A stretch of DNA of 64,000 bases, from assembly GCA_021234155.1 (NCBI GenBank), contig JAJEKV010000011.1, positions 10,333,712-10,397,711 on the forward strand, read 5' to 3'. Made by a program: the position numbers and the translations under genes. Under the pieces are notes generated by a model. It saw nothing but the letters and a program-made list of their open reading frames with translations. It searched no databases and had not been told where the DNA came from. Source of the DNA: Isoetes taiwanensis (lineage: Eukaryota > Streptophyta > Lycopodiopsida > Isoetales > Isoetaceae). How positions within the stretch are numbered: position 1 is the first letter of the stretch; every line of letters begins with the position of its first letter. Shown one piece after another: positions 48,420-60,037 of this stretch.

Positions 48420-49175
48420 AGTAATGGAATTTGCAAGACACTCCCTATACTTCGGAGGACAGGCAATAAAATTTTCTGCTTTTCATGTGAAAAAAAAATC
48501 TAAAATTAAACTTTTCATGTGACAAGTAAAAATGAAGAATGAAAATTTTAAACAAAAATAAGCAAACTATTGTATAATCCAACAAAAGATGATGTTTCAA
48601 TAAAACACAATAAACTTTTAGTGATCCATTAGATAATGTTATCAAAATAGCCAAAGGTTCAACAGATTATGTTTCTATCAAAAGTAAGAGGTATGGCATA
48701 TTCAATAAAACCTGGACATATTCAGATATAAGAAACAGGGATATCATTTTAAGGTTATATGTCATGTTTAATTCTTCGTGATTCTTTTAATTTTTACAAG
48801 TTTTCAATTACATCACTTTATCTTTAAATTTAAAGTATAATTGTTATAGAAACATAAAATTGCTTTCTAAACTAACTTTCACGTGAATCTATTTAGAATT
48901 AGACATTTCAAGAATATAAAATTTTAATTTTTAGTAATTTCTTTATAAATTTAAATTTGGCAATCAGGATAATTTGTAAATGAAATATGATAGTTTGATA
49001 AGTGATTGACTTAAAATTATATGAGAATTTCACAATTTATAAACTCTTAGCATTTCAAAAATACTTTAAAAAAGTGTTAGATTTAAAAGAATAGAATAGA
49101 ATAGAATAGATAAAGTTCATGTTTAGTGACAAATATTGAATAGTTTATTATTGATGAAATAAATCAGATATAATA

Positions 49176-49185
49176 CAGAAATATC
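49176..49185. repeat. Target-site duplication of LINE-1, 3' side
   Basis: CAGAAATATC, identical to 55,041-55,050. The uninterrupted site is preserved in array unit 1 near 48,001-48,014 (ACAGAAATATCATTTTAAGG), which proves that the LINE inserted after the array formed. Confidence 0.95.
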
Positions 49186-49420
49186 TTTTTTTTTTATTGA
49201 AGGCTATATTTGTATTAATAAGTTATACATAGAAATACATATGTATATATGAGTACAAAAAATCAACTTTTTTATCTTGGGAAGTGATTAACCCATTCGA
49301 TCTATCTTTTAGATTCTGGGAAAAATCTAAAACTTAGATACTACATCCATAGTCATATAAGACTTAACAAAAACTTAAAACTGAGATGATCTAATATATA
49401 GTTCTATGATAAGTCTGATT

Positions 49421-49729
49421 TCAGATTTCTGGTTTAGCAGATCCAGATGCTTCTCCAACTTTTCTTTTATCCTTTCTGCCCATGCCTCTGGTAGCAGAAA
49501 TGAATGAGCAGAACGGGCAGCTACATGACTGACATTTAGAAGGGTTAAAACGACCTGAGTGGTCTATTGCTTCACAGATGAGTCCTCTCCTGGCATCCAG
49601 ACTTTGAATGCACGAACAAATCCAACGACAATGATCACCATGGTAATCTGTTGGTGTGGCTCGAATTGGTCCACCCACATGGAATTTACCCCTCGAGATT
49701 AATCCTATTCCACTTCTTCTTTTGTGCAA
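49421..49729 (-). pseudogene. LINE-1 3'-terminal Cys-rich frame
   Basis: An open frame of 102 codons downstream of the reverse transcriptase. It contains HCRWICSCIQSLDARRG and DHSGRFNPSKCQSCSCPFCS, a C-x2-C-x-C-P-x-C cluster likely to bind zinc, then a basic tail (RGMGRKDKRKVGEAS). A matching DSNGYFNPEM ... ECPCPNCKK stretch is found near the 5' end of the same element. Plant LINEs often carry Cys-rich modules near the ends of their ORFs, but I do not know this one. Confidence 0.5.
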
Positions 49730-50042
49730 TGAGAATATTACCTACGGTCGAGAAAACGCGGAGACGCTTAGTGAATTGAGAAAATCTCTCTTATCCAAGA
49801 GATATCATATTTGGTTTGCTTGATCACCTAATCGGCGATAATCTCTTGGTCAAAAATGATTGAGTTCCTTGCTTTCCGGATCCTCCGAGTAGAATGTAGA
49901 TTCTCCAAATCCGAGGATCATTAGGAAAGAGGATTTCAACCAGGGGGTGGAGGACAAGGTTGGGAATTTGGAATTCCTCGGCAGCCTAGCTCAAGTACCC
50001 ACTCAAATTTATAAACGGTTCTTGAACAAATGACTTTCATCT

Positions 50043-51142
50043 TCACTTCTGTAAACATCTCTCACATAAGTTAGAAGCGACCATGTTCAATCTAAATCTT
50101 TTTACATTGGTGGCTAAAGCCTTATGCCAGAGTTGCCACATAAAGGCTTTGATTTTGGGGTTGATAGGAGAGTTCCACATGAATTTTAAATTTGCCATAC
50201 ATCTCTCCTCAGTGATCTCCCATTTGGTATGAATGGAGATGGTGTAGCTCCTTGTCAGGAATTTGTAAGCGTTTTTAACCCTATAACCTGTGTTACCATG
50301 AACATGCCATTGGGTTTCTTGGTTATGCCACACTCCTTCATTAAGGCAACTCCTTATGGCTTGATAGAGTCTCTCATGATCTTCACCCATGTCTGCAAGA
50401 ACTGAATTTTGAAATTCTATAAAGCCCACATCATTAAACAAATGAGAAATGTGAGTGATGCCTCTATCTGACCATTTTTGCAATTGAATAGGAAAATGCA
50501 TAGCCAAGCAGATGTCAGGGTTATTTAGAATTAGAGAGGGGTTCCAAAAAATTGTTTGATCCTTAGAAAGGCCCTCCTTCCAAGAATACATCCTGCTAAC
50601 TGCTTTCCATGCTCTAATCCACTTTTTAATGATTCCAGGAGTATTATTAGGAACCTTGAAATCAAAGAATAAGCTTTCAGGGAGGTGCATGTTCACATTT
50701 CTCCACCCGAAGGGTTTACACTTAGCAAGGTAATTATTAATAAGCTTTGACACAGGGTGATTAATCTCATCATGGCCAGCTCTGTAAATGTATTTGGCTG
50801 CCAGGGCCAGCCCTTGTTTCTCAATATCCAGAACTCCAAGACCACCATGCTTCCTTTTCTTCATACATTCTTTCATGGAAACTGGAACCCAGGTTCTGTT
50901 GCTACCCCACTAGCAATAAATCTACCTAAAATGCCCTGGAGTTTAGAAGTGACCTTTTTAGGAGCTAAGAGGATAGAAGACTGGTAAACATGAGAAGAAG
51001 AAATAACCGAGTTGGCTAAGATAGCTCTTCCATTTTTGGACAGATATTTACTGTTTAAGAGATCAGCCTTCCTGTGGAATTTCTCAATAATATCCCCCCA
51101 AAGATTACTAGCATTAGTCCTTAAAGCAAAAGGAATACCCAA
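50043..51142 (-). pseudogene. LINE-1 reverse transcriptase C-terminal part with zf-RVT domain
   Basis: Two frames (51,142-50,873 and 50,876-50,043) give the thumb and downstream part of plant LINE ORF2. SNLWGDIIEKFHRKADLL, the family-typical KKRKHGGLGVLDIEKQGLAL and RVKNAYKFLTRS are visible. The zf-RVT ending FMWNSPINPKIKAFMWQLW, with NLCERC, follows. The zf-RVT domain is a Cys/His domain common after plant LINE RTs. The frame is broken at about 50,875 by a small shift. Confidence 0.85.
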
Positions 51143-52578
51143 GATTTTAGATTTAATAATTGGGGAGAGATACTCACACCAAGGGTTTTGGGCGGTTTGC
51201 TGCCCCTTTTACCCCGATTTCTTGCAATGAGCTTGGATTTGAGAGGGTTGATCTTACATCCCGAGCAATTTCCAAAGTCTTGGAGAACAATTTGGGTGTT
51301 TGTGATGGATCTTTCTTCCATAGTGACAAAGAGAAAAGTGTCATCTGCAAAGTGAGCATTAAGGAAAAAACATGCCTCTTGATTATCAGGAAGTTTGAGT
51401 CCCACAATTCTCTTCTCCTGGTCAGCTTTTTTGAAAGCACAATTCAAGGCTTCCATGATTATAAGAAAAAGAAAAGGGGCGAGAGGGCAACCTTGCTTGA
51501 CGCCTCTCTTTATCTCAAAGAAAGGGCTGCATTCTCCATTGATCAGAACCGAGGATCTTGAGTTGTAGAGGATGGCTTGAAAAATACTTATCACTTCCTG
51601 GGAGAACCCCATCTTTTGACAACATTTGAAAAGGAAACTCCAGCTGACCGTGTCAAAAGCCTTAGTATATCCAGTTTGAGCAGGGCAATGTCCTGTTTAG
51701 TTTCTTTAGCCCAATGCATGCCAATGATAGCTGTGGCAACATTATCTAGAATGGACCTATCCTTTAGGTAAGCACTTTGGGTATTGGAGATGGTGAGATC
51801 CAGAATAGGTTTCAGTCTAGAGGCTATGGTAGCAGAGATGATTTTATAAATAACATTGGTGAGGGATATGGGTCTGAAATCGAGAAAGTTTCAGGTTCAT
51901 CTATTTTAGGGATCAAGGAGATGAAGTGGTATTGATTCTCATCTAGATTCCTGAGAATTAAAAACTCATTACACACATTAGTAACCTCATTTCCAATAAT
52001 ATTCCAAGTTTTTTTAAAAAATTCCACTGGGAGGCCATCAGGACCCGGAGTCTTACCATTTTCCATACCTGAAACATTTGCCCACAGTTCTTCATTGGTA
52101 AAAGGAGCATTCATGCTATCATTCTGCTCATCTTGGATGGATCTCTCGAATCAATGAAATTGTCAATATTCTCCTCCCTAGTAGTAGGAGAGGTTCCCAT
52201 TATTCTCTTAAAGTGATCTCAGAAGCGACTTGTTTAAGATCATTGTCCTCGAGAGATGGGATTGCCATTGACCTTTACACTATAGATCTGATTTCTCTTA
52301 GCCCTCCCTTTAGCTTTGATGAAGAAATACTTGGAATTACTCCTCTCATCATCCTTAAGTTCCCTGATTTTTGCTTTTAGCTTCCAACCTTTAGCAATTT
52401 TGAGTTCTTCTCTCTCAACTTGAATTTTTATATTCTCTTGCTTGATCCAAGGGAGTTTGTTTGGAGTTGAGTTCTCAAGTCCATCAGTGCATCGCTTTTT
52501 CTGATTATAAATCTGCTTACCCCGGATTTTGAGCCGCTTTTTATATTTTTGGCAGTTTTCACCCACCATTCCATCCAT
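51121..52578 (-). pseudogene. LINE-1 reverse transcriptase domain
   Basis: The RT copies LINE RNA at the nicked target. Segments: 52,578-52,240 (linker, LKDDERSNSKYFFIKAKGR), 52,114-51,824 (GKTPGPDGLPVEFFKKTW and FISLIPKIDEP, the start of RT), and 51,612-51,121 (EIKRGVKQGCPLAPFLFLII and NAHFADDTFLF). FADD holds the two catalytic Asp, a normal variant of YADD. Between 51,824 and 51,612 the expected QSAYLKDRSILDNV block is present in another frame. Several frameshifts make it inactive. Confidence 0.9.
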
Positions 52579-53540
52579 CCGAACTGATCTCTAGGTTTAG
52601 GGGTCTTCCTATAAACCTGTTCAAATTCAGGAAGAAAGGTATTCTGATCAAGAAGAGAGACATTTAACTTGAAGTAGGATTTTCTCTTGGCATTTGAGGT
52701 GTCTCCTCTTATTTCCAGCAACTGGGGAAAGTGATCAGAGATAGTAAAGCCATTTAGATTGGAAACCCTATCACATTGGTTCCAAAGGTTCTCACTGACA
52801 TAGAAACGGTCATGAAGGCAGTGGATAGGGTCATCAATTCTCTGATTAAACCAGCTAAAAGTATTTGGTTGAGTTCTAGCCAGTTTAAGATCATGCATGG
52901 AGATAAGGTGCCCCCAAGAATTCTGCTCTTGGTTGAGGAGAGGTCTAAAGTTAGTACTCCTCATAAAATCATGAGTAACCATGTTAAAATCACCAGCAAG
53001 AATGCAGTTATCATAAGGGATATTAGCTAAGCTATTTCTGATTATATTCCACATGGGACTTCTCTCACCAGGCTGATTATGAGCATAGATATTGACAAAG
53101 GCAAACCTTTTGGTTCCGAGATCTCCATGGAGAATTTGCCATCTCCCACAGTTGCCATGCATCATCTGAATGTTGGATATATTTAAACTGTTTTTCCAAG
53201 CTATAGAAATACCTGCAGAGTTATTATTTGCCCTAATAGCCCAAAGTCTAAAATTAGGAGGAAGGGTGTTAGCTATAAGCCTCTCAAAATCATCATCATG
53301 AAGCTTATGTTCCTGAAAGAAAATCATGTCAGCATTAATGGATGAAATGCAAACTTTTAGCCTATCTCGTTTGACATTTGAATTAATACCTTGGAGATTC
53401 CAAGATACACATCTAAAGTTAATATCCATAAAAATCAGTTTTTTTCTGGACCCTTGAACTCCTCCTTGAGACTTCAAAGGTTTGTTTTTTATTTCTCTTT
53501 TTTCTGTTTGATGTGACCAGTTCCCAAGAGCCTTTTTCAT
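52428..53540 (-). pseudogene. LINE-1 ORF2 AP-endonuclease domain
   Basis: A 370-codon open frame. The endonuclease starts near residue 38 (MDINFRCVSWNLQGIN). Motifs in order: WNLQG (47-51), FFQEHKL (74-80, catalytic Glu), ILAGDFNMV (180-188, GDFN) and ISDHFPQLLE (267-276, terminal SDH). All are as in EEP-fold LINE endonucleases, which nick target DNA. The frame overlaps the end of ORF1 in another frame, so the true ORF2 start is probably the Met at residue 38. The frame runs on into the linker before RT and stops at 52,428. This is the best-preserved domain of the element. Confidence 0.88.
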
Positions 53541-54312
53541 CTTCTTTATCTAGGTCCCTTTCAATCCCCTGCTCTAGGAAGTGCTGTTCAGAATGGTCAC
53601 TATCATAAACATAGTGAATTTCTTCCAAAACTTCTTCTGTTATAACTAAAGCTTTGTCATCCTTCATCTCTTCAATCTCCTCGATAATCACATTATTTGC
53701 CTTGATATTTTCAATGTTATTCACCTTATTAGCACAGCAGATCATAAGAGGAATGATGTTTATAGGATTATCATTCCTTTGTTTGCTGGTTTCCCCTCTA
53801 CTGCAGAGATCTCCCTCTTGCTTGCTACTGTTAGGCTTTTTCTGAACCCAAACCTTTTTAGGCTGGGGGGGGTACATTGGAGCCTTTCCTTTATCAGGGG
53901 GGGCTTTATCTTCCTTATATTCCTTTTTGACAGGAATTTTGGAATACTTGATTACAACATCTAGAAAGATGTCTTCATCAATCCTGGTACCAATGAATTT
54001 CTCCCAGTCAGATTCAATTTCTTTCAAAATGCAGATAGAGGGGAAGTCGGTTTGTGGGATAGAAATATCGACAACTTCCCCCAGACAGCTTCCTATAGCA
54101 GTAAGGTGATTATGAGTCCAGAAATTTGGGGGAAGGTTTGGGCAGGAAACCCAAGTAGTAGTGGCAACACCAGAAAAATTGCCCGGGATATAGAGGGGAT
54201 TCCAGTCCATAATGTAGACCGGGCAATTAGCTATGGAAGAAATTTTCCTTGTGAGCATAATTTTTCTGTGATTGCTGTCTCTGCATAAGATTTGGTAGGT
54301 TTTGGAGTCCAT
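53419..54312 (-). pseudogene. LINE-1 ORF1 with DUF4283-like RNA-binding domain
   Basis: An open frame of 297 codons. Residues 30-100 carry the second half of a DUF4283 domain (WNPLYIPGNF, TTWVSCPNLPPNFW, LTAIGSCLGEVVDI), typical of plant L1 ORF1. The first half (DHFAIKDNEAKVKYYANG, SEVKHWFNRAINIP) lies just upstream in shifted frames at 54,480-54,313. The remainder is charged and low-complexity, with an acidic stretch and a basic end (NRKKRNKKQTFEVSRRSSR). A CCHC knuckle often found after DUF4283 is not seen. It is expected to coat LINE RNA. Confidence 0.75.
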
Positions 54313-54649
54313 TCTAAGGATGGAAAGAATGGGGATATTTATGGCTCTGTTAAACCAATGCTTAACCTCACTTATGTTAGGACACTTAGCGGAAAAAATG
54401 AATCATAATCCCATTAGCGTAGTATTTTACTTTAGCCTCATTATCCTTAATAGCAAAATGATCAACCTTGAGACCCCTTAGTATAAGTGTCATTTTCCCC
54501 TGTTTTTATTACTCTTTTCTCCCCTATCGAATTTAAAAGAACATTTTTGAATGAAGGGGACGTACCATTTAGTTTGTCATACTTGCCCATAGTTGGAATC
54601 TTTGACTGAAGCTTGGAATCTGAGATCTTGGTTGACTGTTTGTCCAAGT

Positions 54650-55040
54650 GGAGGCTGACTACTTTTTTACAGTTGGGGCAAGGGCATTCTCCTCACATCT
54701 CGGGGTTGAAGTAGCCATTGCTATCACTGATCATGCACTCCTTGGTTGGTTCAAGTTTGTGCATGAAGGTGTCATACTCTACTTTCACATTCTTTAATTC
54801 CTCTGCAGCTATCAAGGACAGATCTTCTTTGAATTTTTCCTTGAATTCAATTATCTTGTGGTCATCTGCACTCTCCCATACCCGAACCAGTCGGAAATTA
54901 GCCTTAGATTTCCATTCCATGAGCTCTAAGTCCTCTGCCAGGTCCTTGGTTGTCTGGAGAAGGTCGGTCATCGATTTTTTGAAGACTTGGTTCTTGAGGC
55001 TGCAGCAGTCTTCTTTGGAGTGCCCGGACTTGACTCGAAT
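54650..55040 (-). pseudogene. LINE-1 5'-terminal leader frame with Cys cluster
   Basis: From the 5' end of the element an open frame reads SGHSKEDCCSLKNQVFKKS, then helical sequence (LLQTTKDLAEDLELMEWKSK, KEKFKEDLSLIAAEELKN). It ends CMISDSNGYFNPEM, stop, GECPCPNCKKVVS. The stop (TGA at about 54,693) stands where a Cys would complete a C-x2-C-x-C-P-x-C cluster. The similar sequence near the 3' end of the element suggests a shared module. The function is unknown. Confidence 0.45.
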
Positions 55041-55116
55041 CAGAAATATCATTTTAAGGTTATATGTCATGTTTAATTCATTGTGATTCTTTTAATTTTT
55101 ACAAGTTTCAATTACA

Positions 55117-58100
55117 TAAGCTTCATTTTATTGGCCGTTGACATTCCCAGTATTTATATTGGTCCTTGTGTCGCCACTTAGATTACCTCTCCAAGATCTT
55201 TATCGTATGTGTACATGCTATGTACATAAGAAACATATATCCTCATCCCACAATGCTAGAGCTCTGCTCTAACTTAGCTAAAATGTAACCTTGGTAGTTC
55301 TTTCAAACCAAACCCATTGCCTATATACCTTCACGATGTGGCTGAGCCACAGACTTCCCAAATGGACAGGGGCTAACTCTATGTTGGACTTGTATATGTT
55401 GCCTATATTTTGATAAGGTCTCTAACCATTTCAACCATTCCTTTAGTGCCTTATGGTACTTTAATCCCGTACATAAACTATGATTCCCCCATAGGATTAT
55501 GCCATAATTCCGAAGGCTACTACCCCACATAAGGAGCTTTTCTAAAGGCTTCTTTCGCTAAGGATCCTTTGTGTTCCATACCACCCATGCTTAGTTACAA
55601 TTAACCTATTTTTCTTAAGTTATCATGTGGACTTCAGCTTTTGATCAGCTTCAAATGCTGCCGTCTTTGGCTCCTTCATAATGAAGTGGAGGCACTAAAA
55701 CCTCCTGGTCTTCTAATAGGAAAACCCAATGTTTCAATCTTCGTTAGTAACCGCCATATGATTATCCAATTCCTTACCCTCTTAAGAATTTCAAAGTCAT
55801 AATCTCTAACGGGTCTATGCCGCAAGGCAACGGATCCTCCAGCTTCTACTGCCGTACCTACAATTGTTCCCCGCGAGTAGGGTAACTCTGAGGATATATG
55901 GACTGTTGGTCTATATAATCTCACCCCTTCTGATCTATACACCTCGTCTTGATTTTCATTGGGACTCGGAATTGCTATGTATTGCCCTCTTCTCAGTTAT
56001 CCCTAAAGGTATAATCGCCAAAGTCATCGTACTCCTTCTTTTCGTCCATCAGGGGGATGCGATATTTATACATCTTTTTATTCCCAAACCCGAATAAATG
56101 CTCTCAGCTTATAACGCTGAAGTAATTCATTGGTATCTAGAACCTTTCAGTAGTTAAGCTCTTCCTCGGGATGTTTTTGAATGTATATTACCGTATATGC
56201 TACACTTACTCTAGCTATTTTCACTGATTCAAACTCTTTCCATATCCCTTAGTACGACGTATCTAAGATAGCCAACTCCAACCATTGGAATAACTTCAAT
56301 GCTTATCTCTGGTGGATCATACCTTAACCCAATATCTTCGTATATAAGCATATCATTATGCTTATTCTTTAAGCCTTCCTAAGTAATATTTCAGTCGCCT
56401 TATACATCTAGATATCACAATCGACATCTTCGATAGCCGTATGACCCTATCAAGGGTTTCGAGATCGTTAACATCCCTCGCGATCACGCTTTCGAACATT
56501 TACAGCATACGCTCTGTCGCACTTGGCATTATTGGGATTGTACTAAGCAGGAAGCCTTTGCTGATGCGAACAATCACCTCAATTTATTCATCATCAGCCC
56601 TACTTTGAACTATCAGTATGTTATAATTCAGGCTTGGACTAGGTACACGTGTGAGCCAATTCTATGTCTAGATTCATAGTGATTATTTGACATAGCCACC
56701 TAGCTATGTTCATACTTGCCACCAATTTATTTCCTCGACTCGGTTCTCTGCTGCCATGGGCATGTTGTGGTTTCGACACCACACCTTCTACACTCTCTAG
56801 CCATAGTTGTCTTGGTCCTCAAGCTTGAGTCACAAATTCCACAGGGGCAAATGCCACCCTAAGTCCTAGTGGACATGTTTAACGACTCGTGTAGGAACTC
56901 TTATCTTCATTACTTCCGTATTTATATGGAATGTGAACTAAAAGTTCTATTATGCACCCTTTCTTTTTCTTGTTATGTTTTACCATTAAGTGGTCCTAGT
57001 ATGCATATACCAATGACGAGCTACTCCTTGGGATACACACGCGATACCGAGTCCAAAGCACATTCTCCTTGGTGAGATGTTCATTGGACACCTCCCTTAT
57101 TCATACTCCCGACTTTGGTCTATTCAAATTATCCTTCCAAACTCTCTATATTTGAAACGTTGTTTACAACAACTTTCAAGCACCTCTTGTCTTCCACTTG
57201 TCGTGTGGGTATATTACTTTCGATCGTTGTGCCTGCTCCTACCAATTGTCGTTTTCTCTTCACCTGCAAACTACGTTCCATACTATTGTCCAGTCTGTTA
57301 TTCGACATCTCCATGCTCCCAGCAGACATAAGATGTGTCCATTTCCTTAATTTATATCCTTCGTAATGGTCATGCATTTGACCAACGTCATTAAGCGTAT
57401 CCAAGTGACTATGTCATCATCTTAATCATGCGCCCGCTTGCATTGTTATTGCACACCTTAGGAACACCAATCTCCTTAGGAAACGTAGCGTATGCGTAAT
57501 TTTATAATCCGTAGTTTATGGATCCGCATCCTCATACAACATTATTCTCTACCTTCCGCGAATCATACCTCCATTCAAGTGGCAATACCTATAAAATGTT
57601 GGCTCGACATTCTATGCCTGCACCATCATGATCGAACCCTACACTTCTAAAGTCGTCTCCCTCTCAGGAGCTGGGTACTCATAATCCAGTTTCCACCTTA
57701 GTATGGTACCTCTCTAACGTGGTCTATGGTAGATAATCATAAACCACTTCTTCCTCGGATATATGCTGTATGGCAATATATATGCCGCATAATAAATCAA
57801 TCTTCGTAATTATTAGGTCCAGCGTTTCAATCAGATACCAAACATCGTCATACAAATTTTCTCGAGTATCCATCCAAAATAGGGATACCTTAACACTCCT
57901 TATTCCCAACATTCAGCACTTGTACTTTAAGTAAGAGCCTAGAACCTGCTCAGTCATCACCCTATAACAGGCTCAGGACAGACCAGGCATGGTTTCGATG
58001 CTTCCGCCGTGGACACCATAGTTACAACTGGACTTCCGTGATACAGGACGATTGCATAGCCATAGCACTGCCGGATAGCGACCGGGGCGGTACCAATTAC

Positions 58101-58452
58101 GTCGAATGTATATGTCAGCTGTACCTGTGCCCTGTAAATATAAGAATGTCTGTATGTGTCATAGATTTACGAAAATAGCAATAAAATAAATAAGTAATCA
58201 AATGTAAGAATATCGGGACGTCTGGTCAGTGTATAAACATAACCAATAAATTAATATGTGTCCTCATGTGACTCTAATCTATGCTAAAGATAAAGAGTGT
58301 GAGTCAAAGATAATCGAAAGGAGCAAGCTATTTAAACACATAATCAAATATAATAGAAGGAGATAACTATGTATGTCTTACACAGACTTCTGAGGGAATA
58401 ACGAGACTTAGATTAGGTTATAGCAAGCTTATGAATAATAAATCATCAAGAA
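55117..58452. repeat. Tandem array A, unit 3, truncated by LTR element b
   Basis: Segment A again, near-identical to 43,440-46,770 apart from scattered small differences, several at CAG/CTG triplets (for example near 55,640, 56,395 and 56,500-56,560). It ends exactly where the LTR of family b starts (TGTGACG at 58,453), in the middle of sequence that continues in unit 1 as CGTCTGTCTG. Confidence 0.9.
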
Positions 58453-60014
58453 TGTGACGTTCCATGTAGTTATACGGTCTACGTCATGTATTTGCAATGG
58501 GAATTTAATTGCAACCTAGGGAGTTACCTTAAAAAGGATTAAATTAGCTATGCTAATTTAACACATTAATAATAATAACCTATAACCTAGGAAATTAGGC
58601 TAATTACCATTTGGGGAGGCGCCACCTGCCCCAATCGATTGGGCAGCATGGGGATTGCCAAGTTTGGATGCCAGCTTGACCCCTATCCCCGGGATTGACT
58701 CACGAAGATCGACCAAGGAAGGCCGAGAGCCGGCGCCATCATACACTTGCGAAGATCACCATAACGATCGTCCACGGAAGTAACAATGAATTCTCAATTC
58801 CCGGAAGATGGAGGCCCCATGGAAACGAGTCCGGCCCGAATTCGTGTAGGTGGCTATGTGAATTCTAGATAACACTTGGTTGTGTCCGCTCTCTCTCTTC
58901 TCTTTGTGAATCAATCATAGAAACTAACCCTTGATTGTACAAACAAGTTCTCTTTATATATTCAATTCTTGGTCTTACTCTGAAAGGATGGATTGTTAGT
59001 CCCTTGTTTAATCGACTCACGAAACGGGGGATTACGGGGTAGAGGCCTCTCGAACCGTGTATTGTAGTATGCTCCTAGATAGCGCCGTAGAGAGTCCCAT
59101 TAAATGCGGCACATTGCACAAGAACCCACCGGGTCCTAGATGCTATGGTCCGGCTTAGCACCGGACAAGGAACACAAGGTGTGACATGAGGGTGGGATCT
59201 TGCATGAGCATACAAGGCTCACGAGACTCCTACATGGGCTAGGCCTGATAGCCTGGTCACGCGTTGAGGGCGGGTATGGGTCCGACACTCCCTCAGGTGT
59301 AGAGGTGTGATCCGTATGGAGCACCATGCACTTTGAGTAGATTTAGGGTGAGTAAGTCGGCACGGATGCGGGGGTCGCTGATGCGCACGTATTCTCTAGC
59401 TCACCCATGGAACCACTTTGTGATTACGGAAGGGGCGCCTCCCAGGCCTGCCTCATCGGACCAAAGGCCATGAACACAGGTAGGCTCAGAGGGTGATGCC
59501 CCGAGTTTGCATCTCCTAAGGCTATAGCAAAGCCATAGCATGAATTGACCCATCCGCAAAGTGTGCACGGGAGGGGCGGATGGAGTGGACAACCCTAGCC
59601 AATGCTCTATGCCAGATAGCGCCATGCCAAGACCCGGTCTGGCGATCTCTTGAGGCCCGACCATCGGTCGATCCTCACGGAGTCCGAGCCGGGTAGAACA
59701 CCGGGTTCTCGGGTGTTTTCGTGGGGATTAGATGCATATTCTCGCCCGTTGGTATGTTAGATGGATGCGCCACCCTTGTGGTGGTTATTTATGTATATTC
59801 ATGCCGTGTGCTAACCCTTGTATTCATGCTTCTGCGACGTAGGAGTCCCATCAAGGCGTGGGCGAATGACCCTTCGTGTCCTTCTTTTCGGCCTCATTTC
59901 ATAGATGGCCTGAAATAGGCGGAGGGCCCCGCTCATGGTGAGATGATTGCCATGGGAGGGGAAAGTCCCGTATGTATACGTCCGAGGGTCGTGATATATT
60001 CCGGGGCGTCCACA
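58453..60014 (+). mobile_element. LTR of retroelement family b (1,562 bp)
   Basis: Starts TGTGACGTTCCATG and ends GGGCGTCCACA, followed directly by a primer-binding site. It aligns with the reverse complement of 9,745-11,325, sharing the CATGGTGAG, GATTGCCATGGGAGGG and TGTGACGTTCCAT blocks. It interrupts tandem array A at 58,452, so it is younger than the array. The short frames inside it (for example minus 59,401-59,664) are not genes. A matching 3' LTR is not found before the window ends. Confidence 0.88.
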
Positions 60015-60037
60015 TGGTATCGAGCCGTGATTTCGGT
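60015..60037 (+). other. Primer-binding site of element b
   Basis: TGGTATCGAGCCGTGATTTC lies directly after the LTR end, against TGGTATCAGAGCCATGATTC in family a. It is a variant of the tRNA-iMet site. The missing A in ATCGAGCC falls at a CAG triplet and may be a sequence error. Confidence 0.8.

Larger units (their letters stand above)
49186..55040 (-). mobile_element. LINE-1: near full-length plant L1 retrotransposon (5,855 bp)
   Basis: The minus-strand element is flanked by the 10-bp duplication CAGAAATATC. A run of ten T on the plus strand (49,186-49,195) is its poly-A tail. In order from the 5' end: a Cys-rich leader frame (55,040-54,650), ORF1 with a DUF4283-like domain, AP endonuclease, reverse transcriptase, a zf-RVT region and a second Cys-rich frame near the 3' end. 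All frames carry shifts or stops. The clean duplication and long length indicate a complete insertion event, though later mutations have killed it. Confidence 0.92.
48078..55116. repeat. Tandem array A, unit 2, internally deleted and carrying LINE-1
   Basis: Starts with 105 bp of segment A that skips about 245 bp (CCTCTCC joined to ATTCCTTTAGTGCC). It continues with foreign sequence 48,184-48,419, then segment C from 48,420. LINE-1 (49,186-55,040) splits segment C, which resumes at 55,041. Without the LINE, unit 2 is about 1.2 kb against 4.6 kb for unit 1. Confidence 0.85.

Noticed and set aside
43440-58452. Interpretation of the two segment A copies as LTRs of one large retrotransposon
   Set aside because: Ends are not TG...CA, no PBS or polypurine tract adjoins, a third partial copy lies between, and borders share TAAGCTTC as in a tandem array.
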